Assembly: GCF_001039355.2 (NCBI RefSeq)
Contig: NW_019775513.1
Coordinates: 412,647-459,380 of the forward strand
Reading direction: 5' to 3'
DNA length: 46,734 nucleotides
From: Lingula anatina
Taxonomy: Eukaryota > Brachiopoda > Lingulata > Lingulida > Lingulidae
Part shown: positions 30,601-42,609 of the stretch, piece after piece
Layout: each line of letters starts with the position of its first letter
How positions within the stretch are numbered: position 1 is the first letter of the stretch
Position numbers and translations under genes: made by a program
Notes under the pieces: generated by a model
Database searches by the model: none
The model's input: the letters and a program-made list of their open reading frames with translations, nothing else
What the model was told of the DNA's origin: nothing

Positions 30601-31739
30601 ACACTGGCAAAATCAGAAATGCATTAGATGAAAGCAGATAAATTGTTTGGAACATGACTCAGCCAGAGTGGTCATAACATTTTCAAATTTAACCAGGTTA
30701 TTTTCACTATTCTATCCTGGATTCAAAGCATGTAGTTGAATAAATACTTATCTTGGCTTTACTTGGGGGTTTAAAGTCGACATAAGCTATTTTACTCCTA
30801 AAGTGAGATTGATGAGCAACTGTTATTTGAACCAGATTTTCTATTTAGAGTAAATGCAGTGATGTAAAGGACTTGAAACTTTGCATAATGTACCTGCCTA
30901 AAATGTGTAATCTTGGTTGGTAGCGTGGCAAACACCCCACCAAAGGCATATATCAATTCTAGTTGAAATTATTCCTTCTACTTTAAGTGAGAATTCTCAA
31001 GCATCTCAATACCCATTCAAGACCATTTGGTTTTCAATATAAGAGAAAAAAAGATTGATGCTGACTTCAGCATTTAAAATGTAACTTACTGACAAAGTGT
31101 CAATATATCTGCTTTGGAATTATTAAAAAGTACAGTAATACAAGAATTTTTCTAGCATGTGTTTGTTGCTATGCCCGTATAGCGCACAAAGAGTTCTCAA
31201 GCATCTCAATACCCATTCAAGACCATTTGGTTTTCAACATAAGAGAAAAAAAGATTGATGCTGACTTCAGCATTTAAAATGTAACTTACTGACAAAGTGT
31301 CAATATATCTGCTTTGGAATTATTAAAAAGTACAGTAATACAAGAATTTTTCTAGCATGTGTTTGTTGCTATGCCTGTATAGCGCACAAAGAGAAATATG
31401 AAATAACAACACCGTAACTTATACCAGCATTTACTATCATGGCACACAAACCTTAAAGACTTATTTAAATTTTTACTTCTTTTCTGGTAAACAATCACCT
31501 CAATTCTGAAAAATTAATCTCAAATATATTCTGAAATTCTTTCTTTGCCTCTTCAACACAGTATGTTTGACCGAGTGTGTTCAAATAAGAAACTACCTTT
31601 TTCTGAGAGCTCTACGTATACACACCTGCGATTTGGCCAATTTTCTTTTGAGGCTGGTAACTCTTCCTATGTTTTCTGTTCGTTTCCCTGGCTTGTCCGG
31701 GGACTCTTGTTCAGCCCCAGCACAGCTGCGAAGTTGCAT
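15477..31739 (-). CDS. CTDSPL2: CTD small phosphatase-like protein 2, 12 coding exons, with redundant exon copies
   Basis: HAD-family protein serine phosphatase of the SCP/FCP group, acting on phosphoserine proteins including the RNA polymerase II CTD by homology. Non-redundant exons on the minus strand: 31739-31626, 29332-29249, 28918-28765, 28084-27965, then exons 5-7 from 25696 to 24364 or 23607 to 22242, then exons 8-12 from 21565 to 19877 or 17354 to 15477. They join in frame to about 456 residues; human CTDSPL2 has about 466. The catalytic motif DLDET (residues 283-287) spans the exon 7/8 junction. [24 protein letters not shown] and [11 protein letters not shown] follow, and the protein ends [11 protein letters not shown]. 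The N-terminal half is low complexity and basic, with matching blocks such as LISSSP and LFSPVY. Exon 1 is the least certain; its frame stays open up to an acceptor at 31774-31775, so coding could begin further upstream. The duplicated exons look like unmerged alleles, not real paralogous exons. Confidence 0.9.
16176..16610 (-). repeat. 54-bp minisatellite containing the exon 10 end and 5' splice site, about 8 units
   Basis: Units repeat with an exact 54-base period. CTGTACC on the plus strand recurs at 16230, 16284, 16338, 16392, 16446, 16500 and 16554, with a decayed unit near 16176. On the minus strand each unit reads GTGGACAACTCTCCACAG, GCATTTGGCTACCAG, then the donor GTACAG. That is the last eleven codons of CTDSPL2 exon 10 ([11 protein letters not shown]) plus the start of its intron. 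The unit at 16554 is the true exon end; the rest lie in intron 10. The plus-strand open frame across the array is a by-product of a period divisible by three. Confidence 0.92.
17561..17822. mobile_element. MITE-like element with imperfect inverted ends (intron 7)
   Basis: The left end GCCCTTTTCACATC and the right end ATGTGAAAGGGGC are inverted copies. Further inside, GTTTGTACCAGTTCACTTTG pairs with AAGTGAACCAGTACAGAC, giving imperfect arms over about 50 bases. The interior is non-coding. The superfamily and target duplication were not resolved. The same element appears at 21772-22033 through the contig overlap. Confidence 0.6.
18032..18032. other. Single n: contig junction 1
   Basis: One ambiguous base marks the place where the sequence jumps back about 4.4 kb. 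The bases to its left continue CTDSPL2 intron 7, and those to its right restart in the 3' flank, matching 13654 onward. Confidence 0.85.
19241..19272. repeat. Poly-A tract of about 32
   Basis: A run of about 32 A. The matching place in the other contig has only seven A in a row, so the tract is length-variable between the two copies. Confidence 0.9.
19877..21565 (-). CDS. CTDSPL2: CTDSPL2 exons 8-12, second copy
   Basis: Exons: 21565-21479, 21274-21132, 20897-20771, 20348-20253 and 19942-19877. Exon lengths (87, 143, 127, 96, 66) and encoded residues equal those of the 15.5-17.4 kb set. Intronic single-base and small length differences separate the two. This set is physically continuous with exons 5-7 at 22242-23607, so contig 18033-24266 alone carries exons 5-12 in order. 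That makes it the better source for the 3' part of the gene model. Confidence 0.88.
20549..20822 (-). repeat. 54-bp splice-donor minisatellite, shorter allele, about 5 units
   Basis: Same array in the second contig, with CTGTACC at 20603, 20657, 20711 and 20765 and a decayed unit near 20549. The genuine exon 10 end is the unit at 20765. It has three fewer units (162 bases) than 16176-16610. Confidence 0.9.
21772..22033. mobile_element. Same MITE-like element in the second contig
   Basis: Overlap copy of 17561-17822 with the same inverted ends. It shows that both alleles carry the insertion. Confidence 0.6.
22242..23607 (-). CDS. CTDSPL2: CTDSPL2 exons 5-7, first copy
   Basis: Exons: 23607-23512 ([18 protein letters not shown], acidic and Ser-rich), 22749-22578 ([13 protein letters not shown] to EEWDIEPFD, acidic) and 22353-22242 ([18 protein letters not shown] to FSLVLDL). 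The last one carries the first Asp of the DxDxT nucleophile motif. Phases are 1, 1, 2 and then 0, matching exon 8 at 21565. A GA microsatellite lies just downstream of the exon 6 donor. The set repeats at 24364-25696. Confidence 0.88.
22527..22570. repeat. (AG)n microsatellite beside the exon 6 donor
   Basis: About 22 AG units end only a few bases from the exon 6 5' splice site. On the transcribed strand this is a CT run just inside the intron. The other copy (24642-24669) is shorter and interrupted. Confidence 0.9.
24267..24267. other. Single n: contig junction 2
   Basis: Left of this base the sequence is in intron 4 of CTDSPL2. Right of it, after about 83 unmatched bases, the sequence resumes in intron 7 and repeats exons 7-5. 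Confidence 0.85.
24268..24350. other. GC-rich contig tip with hairpin, absent from the other copy
   Basis: About 83 bases that match neither intron 7 copy and are far more GC- and CpG-rich than their surroundings. They contain an inverted repeat, TACCGCCAGCG then CTAA then CGCTGGTGGTA (about 24320-24345), which forms an 11-bp stem with one G-T pair. It may be a transposon end present in one allele or a chimeric read end. Confidence 0.6.
24364..25696 (-). CDS. CTDSPL2: CTDSPL2 exons 5-7, second copy
   Basis: Exons: 25696-25601, 24852-24681 and 24475-24364. They have the same lengths (96, 172, 112), encoded residues and splice sites as the 22.2-23.6 kb set. They follow exon 4 (28084-27965) on the same contig. 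Splicing exon 7 here to the next exon in the written sequence (exon 5 at 23607) would break the frame, because exon 7 ends in phase 0 while exon 5 needs one incoming base. This argues that the repeated set is an assembly duplicate. Confidence 0.88.
24642..24669. repeat. (AG)n microsatellite, shorter copy
   Basis: Counterpart of 22527-22570 in the next contig, with about 14 units followed by CGAGCGC before the exon 6 donor. Confidence 0.85.
27569..27866. repeat. 148-bp tandem duplication in intron 4
   Basis: Two adjacent copies (27569-27716 and 27717-27866) share ATATGAAATTTTCATTAACT, the AAAAAGGGTATGTTTTACCA core and GAGAATTTATAACC. They differ at several bases and in a T-run length. There is no n here, so this is a true local duplication. 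Confidence 0.85.
30991..31390. repeat. Exact 200-bp tandem duplication in intron 1
   Basis: 30991-31190 and 31191-31390 are head-to-tail copies with only about three differences, for example AATTC/AGTTC near the start and CCCGT/CCTGT near the end. There is no gap base between them. The low divergence means the event is recent or the two copies come from mis-assembly. Confidence 0.9.
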
Positions 31740-34700
31740 GGCATGCCACGAAGTACTCACATCATCCTCCGCTCTGAAAGACAAGCACACATCACATTTA
31801 GATACAGAAAAGCAGAAGACACACTCATAGGCAATCATTAGAAATAACTGAACTCAAAATTTTGTAAAGCATTGAATGAAATTTTTTTTAAGCAAGAATT
31901 TATGTAATTTTGCAAATAAAGTAATCCACAAAATACTCTTACAAGGAAAAGCATATAAAATATTCCAAAATGTGTGTTCCACTTCAGTCCACTTGCAAGT
32001 TTGATTTTCTTTGGAATAAATGCAACCAAAATATTGAAAACTGAAGTAAATTTCCACACACATAAATGCCCATAGATATAAACCAACAATATGCAGGACA
32101 TGGATTGCAATTTTTTTTTTTTCTTAAAATTTGCCAGATATAAAAATGCTGCTGCTAATGAGCTATGAAAGCAATTGGTGTTCACGTTTTGTACAATCAA
32201 TCTGTAGGGTCTTTTGCATCAGAAATCAGCTGAAAGGATGGATAATTTCAACTAAATAGATAAATGTACTCTCACATTTCCTCAACATCAAATATAATTG
32301 ACATTTTTGGGAACAATTTTCACCACATAATAAATAGGACAAATGTTCACTAACTTTACCAACTGCAAAGCAGAACAAGGTAAATCTACAGCAAAATATT
32401 GATTTGTAGATTTGTGTAGCCCATAGATACAGTCAAATACTTTAACATATGGTGTGCACATTATATTCTCTGTTGAATGTATGGGCTAAGTCACTTTATT
32501 ATAACCACAAATGTCAGATCACCAGATTCATACATGCATTTCATTGCTCTCCATCTTATTGAATATCAAATTACCTGCCACAAGTTACTAATGGGGGCAA
32601 CATTAAACAGGTGATGAATTATTTGGGCCATTCACATTAGCAAGTAAATCGAGTCCAGTTAACTCCGATAGAATTGGGATTGAATAAACCCACTTTCTTT
32701 GCATTCAACAAGATATCTACAGGTTTTTGAGTAGAGATGAATTGTTATGCTATACAAAATATTTCATTTGCTCGTGTCAAGAATTATTTTTACTAAAAAA
32801 AAAAAAGCATTAAAATTTCAGCAAATATGTGCAGCAAGGAGAAAAAGCAGATTGTAGTTGTTACATGAAGCAGAGTCAAGGAAGTCTATGTTTCAGTGTT
32901 AGTACTGTCAGTATTTCCTGCGAAATCTGATGAATTGTCCATTTGTACGCATGCATTCTAAATGTGATTTAGATTTTATAGTGATAGAACCCTAGGCCTG
33001 GATCTGGGTTTATTTGGACAGCAGTCACAAGTTTGTAGTCAGTTCACATTTTAAAAAACCAGCCCCGATAGGACCACGATCAGGCCCTTACAGCAGCTGA
33101 AATTGCCAGTGTGAACGGTCCTACTGACATCAGCCAGAACTAGGTTACAAAAACATGCATGAAACACAAGTGATGCTGTCATTAACATTTTAACAAATAT
33201 CATGCTACTTATCTACCTTCCAATAGTCCTAGGACATATATTACTTTGTATAAAGCTGAATTTCAATATTTCCTGAGGTATTAATTAAACATAAAAAACT
33301 ATTTAGAGGGGGGGGAAAACATAATTCATTCATCCGAGGGTAATTATAGGAGTTAAGTGCCGATTAGCTTTCATGATAGACCTAAGTTTATATAACAACC
33401 CATTTATAAGCCTGCTTGTGTACCTATTCACATACCAACAGGTATATAAGCAAGCCATCAGTCAGTATATCGCTTGTCACTGATTTCATAAAACTATCCT
33501 CCAGCTACCAGTGTTATATGCTGGCTTATGATGTGTGAATGACACTTGACAAGTTATCAAGTTAATGAACAACAGTGCTTCCCTAAATGGTGCATTTATT
33601 GGAAGTTCCCATTTCTGCTTTCAAATTATTTTGAAGGAAATATTCAACAGCAACATTAAAAAAAAATTACAAGCTTGGCATCATTTTATCATCTGTAAAA
33701 TGCTCTCCAATATTTCAGTGTCACAAAGAACAATGTTAAATTTAGGAATGCAAATACTAGAAACTCTTATTATGGCTGATGTTTTGAAGAAAAATCATAG
33801 TAAATTTGGCATAAAAAATTTTCAAAGCAAATATTAGACTTGCATTGTATACAAACAGTCAAGTGGGCGTTGATTTAGTTCACCTTTGTGAGGTGAGGTC
33901 AGCTTCACTTTCTGTCTCCACATACTTGACATGTGAAGCACTGGTAATCATAAAACTGGGACCAAAGTCTATGAAGTTACGTCACAAATGGAAGCAGTTC
34001 CATTTACAAAATATTATACTTCTTATTTCATGTAAATCCTACTAATTTCCAATTATGTTCAATTATTCTTAACCCTAAGACTTATCCAAAACTTTCACAA
34101 TAGCTTATATTTTAACTGTATTAGGGCCTACTCAAAACATATGAAAATGTATTTCATGTTTCAGGCAATACACTCCTACTTAATATCAAATATTAAGATT
34201 ATACTCAAGTGTCTGTGGTCTTTGTTACACATTAGTGTAGACAGATAGATGGTGACTGAATTAGTAAGAATTTTCAATCCAATAAATTGTATGCTGTTCC
34301 TCAATAAAAATGTCTTAATGTACATAATTTTTTAAAGAACCCACTTTCAAATGAACAAACAAAATATTAAAGCCGTCCTATCCGCTGCATCTCCAATTAT
34401 ATGAAGTCTGACACATAGTAATGATGCAGTGATTCATCCCCTGCTCCAGATGTCCAGATAAGGCAGTCGCATACTACTACATGTCCAAGCTTTGGGAGGG
34501 GTACAGATTAACTTATTAAAGCTTATCCACTAGCACTGGGCAGGCCAAGTAGACAGATGACACACTTGCCCCCAAGGAGTCACTCCATTTCTCCAGGTAG
34601 TTAATGTTATCCACTCTCTGCTGGCGGTAAACCACACAAATACTATGAGCAAGGTATTAATAGTGTGTGTAATGCAAGTATCAACATGTTGATTTAATAG

Positions 34701-37700
34701 CATGTCCGTACCTGTCTAATCACCTTTCTGTCCCCCCTCCCCAATCTTAAAACTGTCCGCGTGAAGAATATAGGCACTGGTGTAACAAAACCCAAGCAAT
34801 GCCACTGCACTATACAGACCCTACATAATATGGGCCATATTTTACAACAGAAACCGGATACTCTTGGATAAAGAGCCTTTTTAATTTGTTTAAAAACTAA
34901 TTTAAGTATAGGATAAAAAAATGATATACTTACATAGGTTACCTACAATCAAAACCCAAAGTCCATTAACCTTTCATATATATGTTTGACACTACAATAC
35001 AACTTAAAGATTATATACCCCAAGAGTCTAGTTTGCATTTCATACAAAATCGATATCCAAGTGTATAGCATAATTGAAACTGACCCCTACCATGTTCCTC
35101 TGCTGTTTAATTTGATTGATTTTCTTGTTCCGCCAGCACCAATCCATACATTGATGTTTACTTTCCCTACCTGCCTTAGTTCTAACATAAATTAAGCTTA
35201 AAGTAACTTAGGAAAGACCGTGTATATATCTACCTGTTGACAACGCTCCTGTGACCTACATTCTCCCTGCGTCTGACTACTTCTACTAATAGCTTAGTCT
35301 TCAATGCTAACCCTGGCATAAAGCCAAAGCTTGGGATCCAGCCAACTTCAGTTAATTTTAGAGCAGGCTGCTTGCTGAATGAATAAGGTCACAATCAATA
35401 TAGAGCCTTACCTTGGAATACATCTAAGGGAAAATGTAAAATAGCTTTGAATGTTAGACGGGATAAATCTCTGTAGAAATTTGATAAACTGCTCTTAGGA
35501 CCAAGCAAACAGAGTAACTTTGAAGTTTTTTTACAGTGCCCTAGTGTCACTTATAATCAAATGTGAATGTTAAAGACTGGGGCATTTTTTCACACCTGAC
35601 AGAAATTGGAGACTGGCCAATAAGGAACATCAAAAAACCAACTGGTTTAGGAATGTAAATGTCAGTCATGAAATACCTATAAATGGCTCTTAACAGTCCC
35701 TCATGACATAACAACAAAACCATCACAAAAAATACTACTAGTGTTCAATTTTCCAAAAGTTGTTCATCCAAGTTGTGTTGCACTCTTCAACAGCACAGCA
35801 GAAACCCAGTGCCAATCAAAAACAGGTAAAAACAACAGGAGAGAAGGCAAAGCAAGTGGACTGGTAGATAAAATTACTAGTATATCAGCAAACACCCAAC
35901 TCATTCCATCCAGCTGCATCATGGATCACGACACCCTTCCTCTTCTACCTTTTCAGTTTGTTTCTTTTTATACAAAAGTAACCACTGACAAAGGCCAGTC
36001 TCAGCAATTGATCTTTAAAATGAATGTTTTCAATAGATAGTGCTTACTAAGTTCAGTTTGAATTAAATCCTGTGGTTGACTAAGTATTTGGGGCATATGG
36101 TATTTAGGCAAGTACTCTCTATAACTTACTAATGTCTTGTAAACAATAATTGCCATTAGGAATCATTCATATTACAGTGCTTGCATCAAGTATTTATTCT
36201 ATCGCACTATGAAATCACAGTTTACATCGTTCATTTAGCAATCTTCATCAAAAATCTGTGCTTTGCATTGAAATAACAAACAGAAATTTCATTTAAACAA
36301 GGTCTGTGACTTGCTTGAAATTTTTTTACTTGCCTCACAAGGATGCAACTCAAATTAAAAAAAAATAATAAAAAACTTGTTAAATTTACATTTAAAGAGA
36401 GCACAGAGTCTCAGTATAATGCATATAAACCACTTCTACTAGCTTTAACTTTATAAAATCATAAAAGACTAAAATAAAGTCTAAATTCCAAACTGAAGAA
36501 ACCACTCAATCAGCCAAAGAGGGATTTTAAAACTGCACACTCTTCAAATTTCTGGTAACAAATTGACCTACTCATCTCACCCTCCAGTTCCTAAAAGTCC
36601 ATTAAATGACATTGTACTGGGTTTGCATTGTATAATTATCACTCCAATGTATGAATGTAGCTGCATGTGCAATTGCATACTTATTCAAACGAGTTGCCAA
36701 AAACCAGCAATAGTTATATTTAGCAGAAAATATCCGCTTATGTAGCTCTTTAGGGTTAATGCAAAAAAATGTCCTTTGGTATTTTTTTAAAGTTATACTA
36801 TTAACAAAATTCAATGGCTGGGTTGTGGCAAAAGTTTGACTTCAAATGCATCTTTGGAGTTTTTAAAATTTCAAAGAATGACTCTCGATGGCATGAATAT
36901 ACAATATTGTTACATGGGTATGCGTGTGTATGCGTGAGGGGGGGGGGGTCGGGGAGAACACTATCTAAATAACCTCATTTACAGCTGGGTCCATGAAGAT
37001 GTATATTTTGACAGTAGCACTTTGCTGCAGTGCACTAGATGGATAAACTCAACTGGTACTCAAATTTATTTATTAACATTATTTCTTAAACTCATAATTT
37101 AAAAAAAAAAGAGTGCAACAGCTGATGGTAAAATCTATTCACTGGTACTGATAGCATTAGGTTACAAAAATCAAAATTTAACATATGTAAGTAAACAACT
37201 CATCCTGTACATCTGTGCAAAGTGGTTTCACATTATATTCCCATATCTTGGTCAGTGCTCATTTTTCTAAATTATATTTAATTCTTATTATCTCATTGCT
37301 CTGGTGATTGAAATAAAGCTGTCTTTTCATATGCACATCAGATCAATAAGCAAGTGCAATATGCTGCTATAGCACTAGCTTCAAAACAAACCATTTCACT
37401 GTGCCCTAATTACATGGCAATTTCCTAAGAGACTGATGAATAATATTCAACTCAGTTTGACAACAGACGGATAAGTGTTCAGAGAGGATAATGAAAATTA
37501 GAAGCTTTCTTTAAACAGATGACAAAATCCCCATCAATATTACCATTGATATTAAAACAGAGTATGTCACCAATATTCTTGATCAATAACTTTAATATCA
37601 TCATCAATGTTATGTTACAGAAGAGTTATAATTTAGACTAACACTAGAAAAGTAAATGTTCAACTATTAATTAAAACATTATTTAAATGGATTATAGAAA

Positions 37701-38954
37701 ATGAGACCCATCTTTTAAAATGCTGCCAATGTATCACTCTCTCGTTAAAAAATGTTTAAGATTTGACAAAATTGAAGTTTATGGCTGAGTGTTCCAGAGA
37801 GTTTAAGGTGATCATCTGCAAAAGCAAAGGCTGTCACAAAAGATATTTTTAAGTTAAAATACCCAGTTAAAAATCACTTTATAAAGAAAAACCTTACTAT
37901 AAGGCTCACAAATAAAATTACATTTTTATGGTTTAAATAAATGTCTGAAATATTTTTAACAAATACAAGGTCCTAATAGTTATGTAAAAATGTAAACACC
38001 TGGCTATAACTGATAAATAATTTATGCATCAAGATAATTTAGGAGTAAATTGGACATAATTTCAATCATGAGATTACAGCAGAAATATAAAGTCACAGTC
38101 TACATTTCTCAAAATACAGAAGTCTTGTTTCCATTCAAGGTGGTTTAAATTAAATCAACATGACACATTTCACATAACACATTGGTTTATTGGGGTAGGG
38201 GTGGAAAGGGGGCTTAGGAACAAAAACAAGTGTCTGTAATGGTCTATTGTTGTTGATACACTATGTCGGAAAAAAATGATGGAAAGCCACTTGTCTATAC
38301 CATAACACCACCAAGTAGTAGAACAGAGATCATCAGATTAACTTCCTATGAAGGGTTCATCATATTTTTGCCAAGTTACTACGTTGATCCAATTTGATAG
38401 GAAACAGCTTAACACTGATGTATTTGGTTTAAAGCTCATCTATTATTGATTACTATTAGATAGCCGCCCTTGAACACAGATATGAAATTTATTCACCAAT
38501 GAGTTAAACTCACATACACGCATGTTGTCACATGCTGGAGATTGATATTAATTACAACTCATTATCATACTCACTGATGCTAGAGCTAATAAGAGAAAAA
38601 TGCTGAGGCAAGTAGCTGTGATAAGATGCTGGTGGGCTCTAAGCACAAGACTGGTGACACAGTAATCGAAGGTTTGAACCCTCACCAGCTACATACTGCC
38701 ATGGAGATACATCTTCAGGTAAGACAAATTTTTACACTTAAATGACTCTCTTAATCAAGTGGTTGAAATGAATATGCTAAATTGGACACATGTTAGATAT
38801 TAAATTTGAAATAGATTTTGTTTATTTGGAGTGTTTGATGTTGTGACAGTGCTGTTTTTATGAATAATTTCCAACTGAAACCACTTTGTATGCCCATTTA
38901 AGCCTTAGGTTTAAATATATCATGCTAGTACCTTTGTGTTAAAACTTGACAGCA

Positions 38955-39067
38955 AAAAATAAAAATAAATAAAAAATAATAAAATAAATAACAGTAATAA
39001 TAATAATAAAATAAATAAATAAATAAAAAATAAGAAAAATAAATAAGAAAAATAAATATATAAATAA
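38955..39067. repeat. AAATAAATA-type simple repeat
   Basis: About 110 bases of A-rich TAAA/TAATAA repeats with interruptions. There is no coding potential. Confidence 0.9.
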
Positions 39068-41547
39068 ACTGCAAGATCCATTTACTAGCAAAGTAATCCA
39101 TTTTTTATGCTACATTTATGACTTTGGTTTGCTAAAATAATTTGGTTAAAATAAGAATTTAACCCAAGAAGTCTATGCAATATATTCAATGAAATTTAGC
39201 AATATCAACTGTATACGGCATCTAAAAAACATAGGATTTTGTTATACTTATGTTCATAATACAAGATGGCAAATATAAATTTTAATTTCTTTACTTCATA
39301 AACAGGAGTCTTTGGTTTGGTGGGTTTGTCTTATGGATGGATTTAAACCATTATCACCAGAGATACAAACTAAGTTAAAAAAAAATAGCCATTTTCCTTT
39401 TATTCAACTTAAAGCAAAAACCATCCATGCAAATTGTTCAAACAGAAGCAAATCTGGTACTGTAGCAAAAAGTGACTCATGCCCATATTTGAGTTCTTGG
39501 CTGCATGCCATGAAAATGCGAGATAATTATCTGAGTTGCATTTTGAGGTTTATCTGTAATTAATTCCAACATATCTGCTACACTGAACTTCAAATATAAA
39601 TCTACTACAAATCAATTCATTTATCTATCATGTTTGGATAATTTTACCCATTTAAGTCTATTATCGTTTAAAAACTCTATATAATCTGTTGTTGTTATTA
39701 TTATTATTTGTATTTCCTGTTGACTGCACGAATAGCAAAAGATTTACTTTTAAGTCAGACCTTGACACATCGAGAAAACTTGACAATTAATCGCCATGTT
39801 GATTTAAAACACTTTAAATTTTTTTAATAGGCTGAAGTTAAAATTTAAGGGGCTCAAGTTGTCTCACTTTATGAAATTCTAGTGTGCTTAAAAAGCGTAA
39901 CTTCACAATATACCATGCTTGTTTAAAAAGACAAGTGACGATCACTCAATGACCCAAATGTCGATATTAAAATTTAAATTGCAAGTGCAACCTAAACAAC
40001 CCATGAGAAGCCGGTAGCGAGCACGGATGCATCTCAAACAGTTATTTTAGCACTGCTAATCAATTTTTATTATTACTTAACTTCATAAGAGATTGGCTAT
40101 TTCGTCTGAAATCTAATGTCTTAAGTGCCATCATTTAGATTTCGCCACATATTATGCAGTTAGATGAATTTACTCACCCTTCTTAATGTTTACTCGCTGT
40201 CGTTCTCTTTCGCGCGTATGTTAAGTGACCCGGATGTTAAGTGCGCACCTGTGGGAGCATCTATAACAAAGATCAGTGGAACAAACCTCAATGGGTTGGT
40301 TGCAAAATAAAAGTCGCAAGTGTTTAATTTTTTATTACCATCAGGATGTATTCCGACCTAATTGAGACTTTTGGTCAATCTCGCACTTCAGTTTAATGTA
40401 ATGAACATGTGTAATTAAAGCACAATTTTTGTCGGTCGAACGATGGAGTCATTAGATAGATAACGGGGGAATCCTTTATCTACCTTAAATTAACCAACAG
40501 AAATGACTATGACTCACCGTCACATCTCTGAAGAATTGTAGAGAGTTCATGCATTGTTGTGTATTTTGCGTATTTGAAGCTTAAGTACACTAACGGATCC
40601 AATTTGTCAAGGAGTGTCTACGTTTTAACATCTAAGTGCGCTTAAAAGGCACCGAAAAGATTTTTCCATGGCGCAGTAGGCCTACCTGAAAACCAACTGA
40701 GGCACTTTAATTGCAGTTTTACGAACATGAAAGTGAAACCGGTTTAAGATGCTTTTTTTTTTTGGCTCCATTGAGCATTTCTCCTTTGTCAAAACATTTC
40801 GACGCAAAAGTTAATCCTTTTGTCTCTGATGATATAGTTTATTGGTCTGTGTGTGGGCAAACAAGTGCGTGTGTCAATATCATATCGTATATACTGTATA
40901 ATAGAACGATGAAAATTATGTGCGTAATATAGCTGACGCAGTTATTTTTTATCAGTAGCGGATCGAGGGGAAGGGGGGGGAGAGCGGCAAAATAAATAAA
41001 TAAAACTGACACAGATATTAAAGGTATTTTTGTTGATTGTCCGGCAACATTTCTATGAAAGAAGAAATGAATGCAACGCTGTTTTTTGTATTTGAGCGGA
41101 GACTTCAGGATATAATGACATCTTTATGAATGGCAAGAATGATTAAAGGGCAAGACCAATTACGATAAGATTTTTTGTCATAAGCTAAAGAACACCTGAA
41201 ATGTTATTTTGCGTAGAGAAGGCAAAAATATATAAATAAAGAAAATAACAACACGCGTAGGCCTACTCATTATCTGAGATTATCACTAGCTGATCCAGGA
41301 AGATGAGAAGTGGACTTTTAGGGATGAATCCACTATTTTGTTGAGTGGGCGTGCAAAGATGGACCCTGATGTTTTTTTTTTTTTTTTTTTTTTTTTGAGA
41401 TTATTATATACCGGTATCATGTAAATTTTTACTCTCTGCCAGGGGCCAGATTGGAGAGCACGTCTTTTTTGAGGAAAATAATTATATAATTAATAGGAGA
41501 GTGGGATACTGGTGAATTCCCAGAAAAATATCTGTGGAAATCTTTCC

Positions 41548-41763
41548 CTCTACCAGGGCCACAGAATAATTTTTCACTAAATATTGACGGATAGGCCTAT
41601 GTCCCTGTCCAGTTCATGACAATTTTTTCTGCTCCTACAGAAGAGGATCTGATCGTTTCATAAATTATTCAGAGACATGTCTGTGTTTTATTTTTAAATC
41701 AATCTGTGCCCCTCCAGGTAGAGGGTGTGTATATTTAGTGAAAAAATTATGGCCCTGGTAGAG
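41548..41763. repeat. Fold-back inverted repeat, about 35-bp arms
   Basis: The left arm 41548-41584 (CTCTACCAGGGCCACAGAAT onward) is the inverted match of 41731-41763, which ends GGCCCTGGTAGAG, apart from a small indel. The spacer of about 146 bases is non-coding. It looks like a small fold-back transposon or hairpin-forming repeat. Confidence 0.7.
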
Positions 41764-42609
41764 GGTATGATTATATGGGCGCTGCGTCAATATCTTCGTT
41801 GCTGAAAAGTCTACATGTAGGGCCTATTTGCCTGGATGTTCTCGGGCCTTAATATATGTAGTATGGAATAAGAAACTTACGGTACCTTTTTGCAAGCTCA
41901 AAGTACGTGTGCTATTAATTTTCATTAACACCATGAAACTTATGCTCCAAGAGCTTTTGGTAAGCCTTTATTTCGTTCCATTTATGGGATGTGGAAGTTA
42001 TTCAACGACGTTAATGGAGGGGGGGTGGGTGGAGAGAAAAGCTACGAAAAGCTACCCTCTGCCAAATATTCGCGATCAAAAGTGAAATCATCACATTCGA
42101 AAGTTCTAATGATATTACTAGGAATTAAGACGAAGAGCAAGTTTTATCCGTTTCATGGTTCCTAGTTTGAAAGAATACCCCCTTCTTCACATTCAGCTAG
42201 TCATGCTTTATAACTTTATTTCAGGACACAGTTACGCCCCTTGAACCCATAATATGATGTTCGTCATTTAAAACCAATGACATGGTGTTCAATAGAATAT
42301 CCGGGTGATGATAAACGAAAATAGTGGTGTGCGGTGCTATCTTTGTTCCGCGAAGCGGCAACACCGATCTCGATTGTACCTGAATGAACTGTTCCGCCAT
42401 ATAGGGGGATAAGGATCGATATGGTATCAAAACATGCAAACATCTAAACGTGCCAGAGGAATTTTATCTTTATTAATCAAAAACCACAATTTCATAATGT
42501 TAAATTGATTTTTAGGAAATATAAGATGACTGGCTGCAAAGAGTCTTTCATAGACACTTGAGAAAATGAGCTGTCTCCCCTCCACAGTTTAGCACCTTGA
42601 CCCGCAGTA

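Larger units (their letters stand above)
31740..42609. promoter_or_regulatory. CTDSPL2 5' region and spacer to the ceramide synthase gene
   Basis: Exon 1 of CTDSPL2 begins at a splice acceptor (TTTCAG before 31773), so at least one upstream exon must exist on the minus strand. A possible donor, AAGAAGG followed by GTGAGTAA, lies at 40178, near CpG-rich sequence at about 40200-40220, but it cannot be confirmed. The rest is AT-rich and has TAAA-type repeats at about 38955-39067, a poly-T run at about 41371-41396 and a fold-back at 41548-41763. No other coding exon was recognised. Confidence 0.4.

Noticed and set aside
38628-38689. tRNA-like stretch with GCTGGTG/CACCAGC ends and GGTTTGAACCC resembling a B box
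   Set aside because: It is only about 62 bases long, the T stem pairs poorly and no proper D arm or A box is present. At best it is a decayed tRNA-derived SINE.
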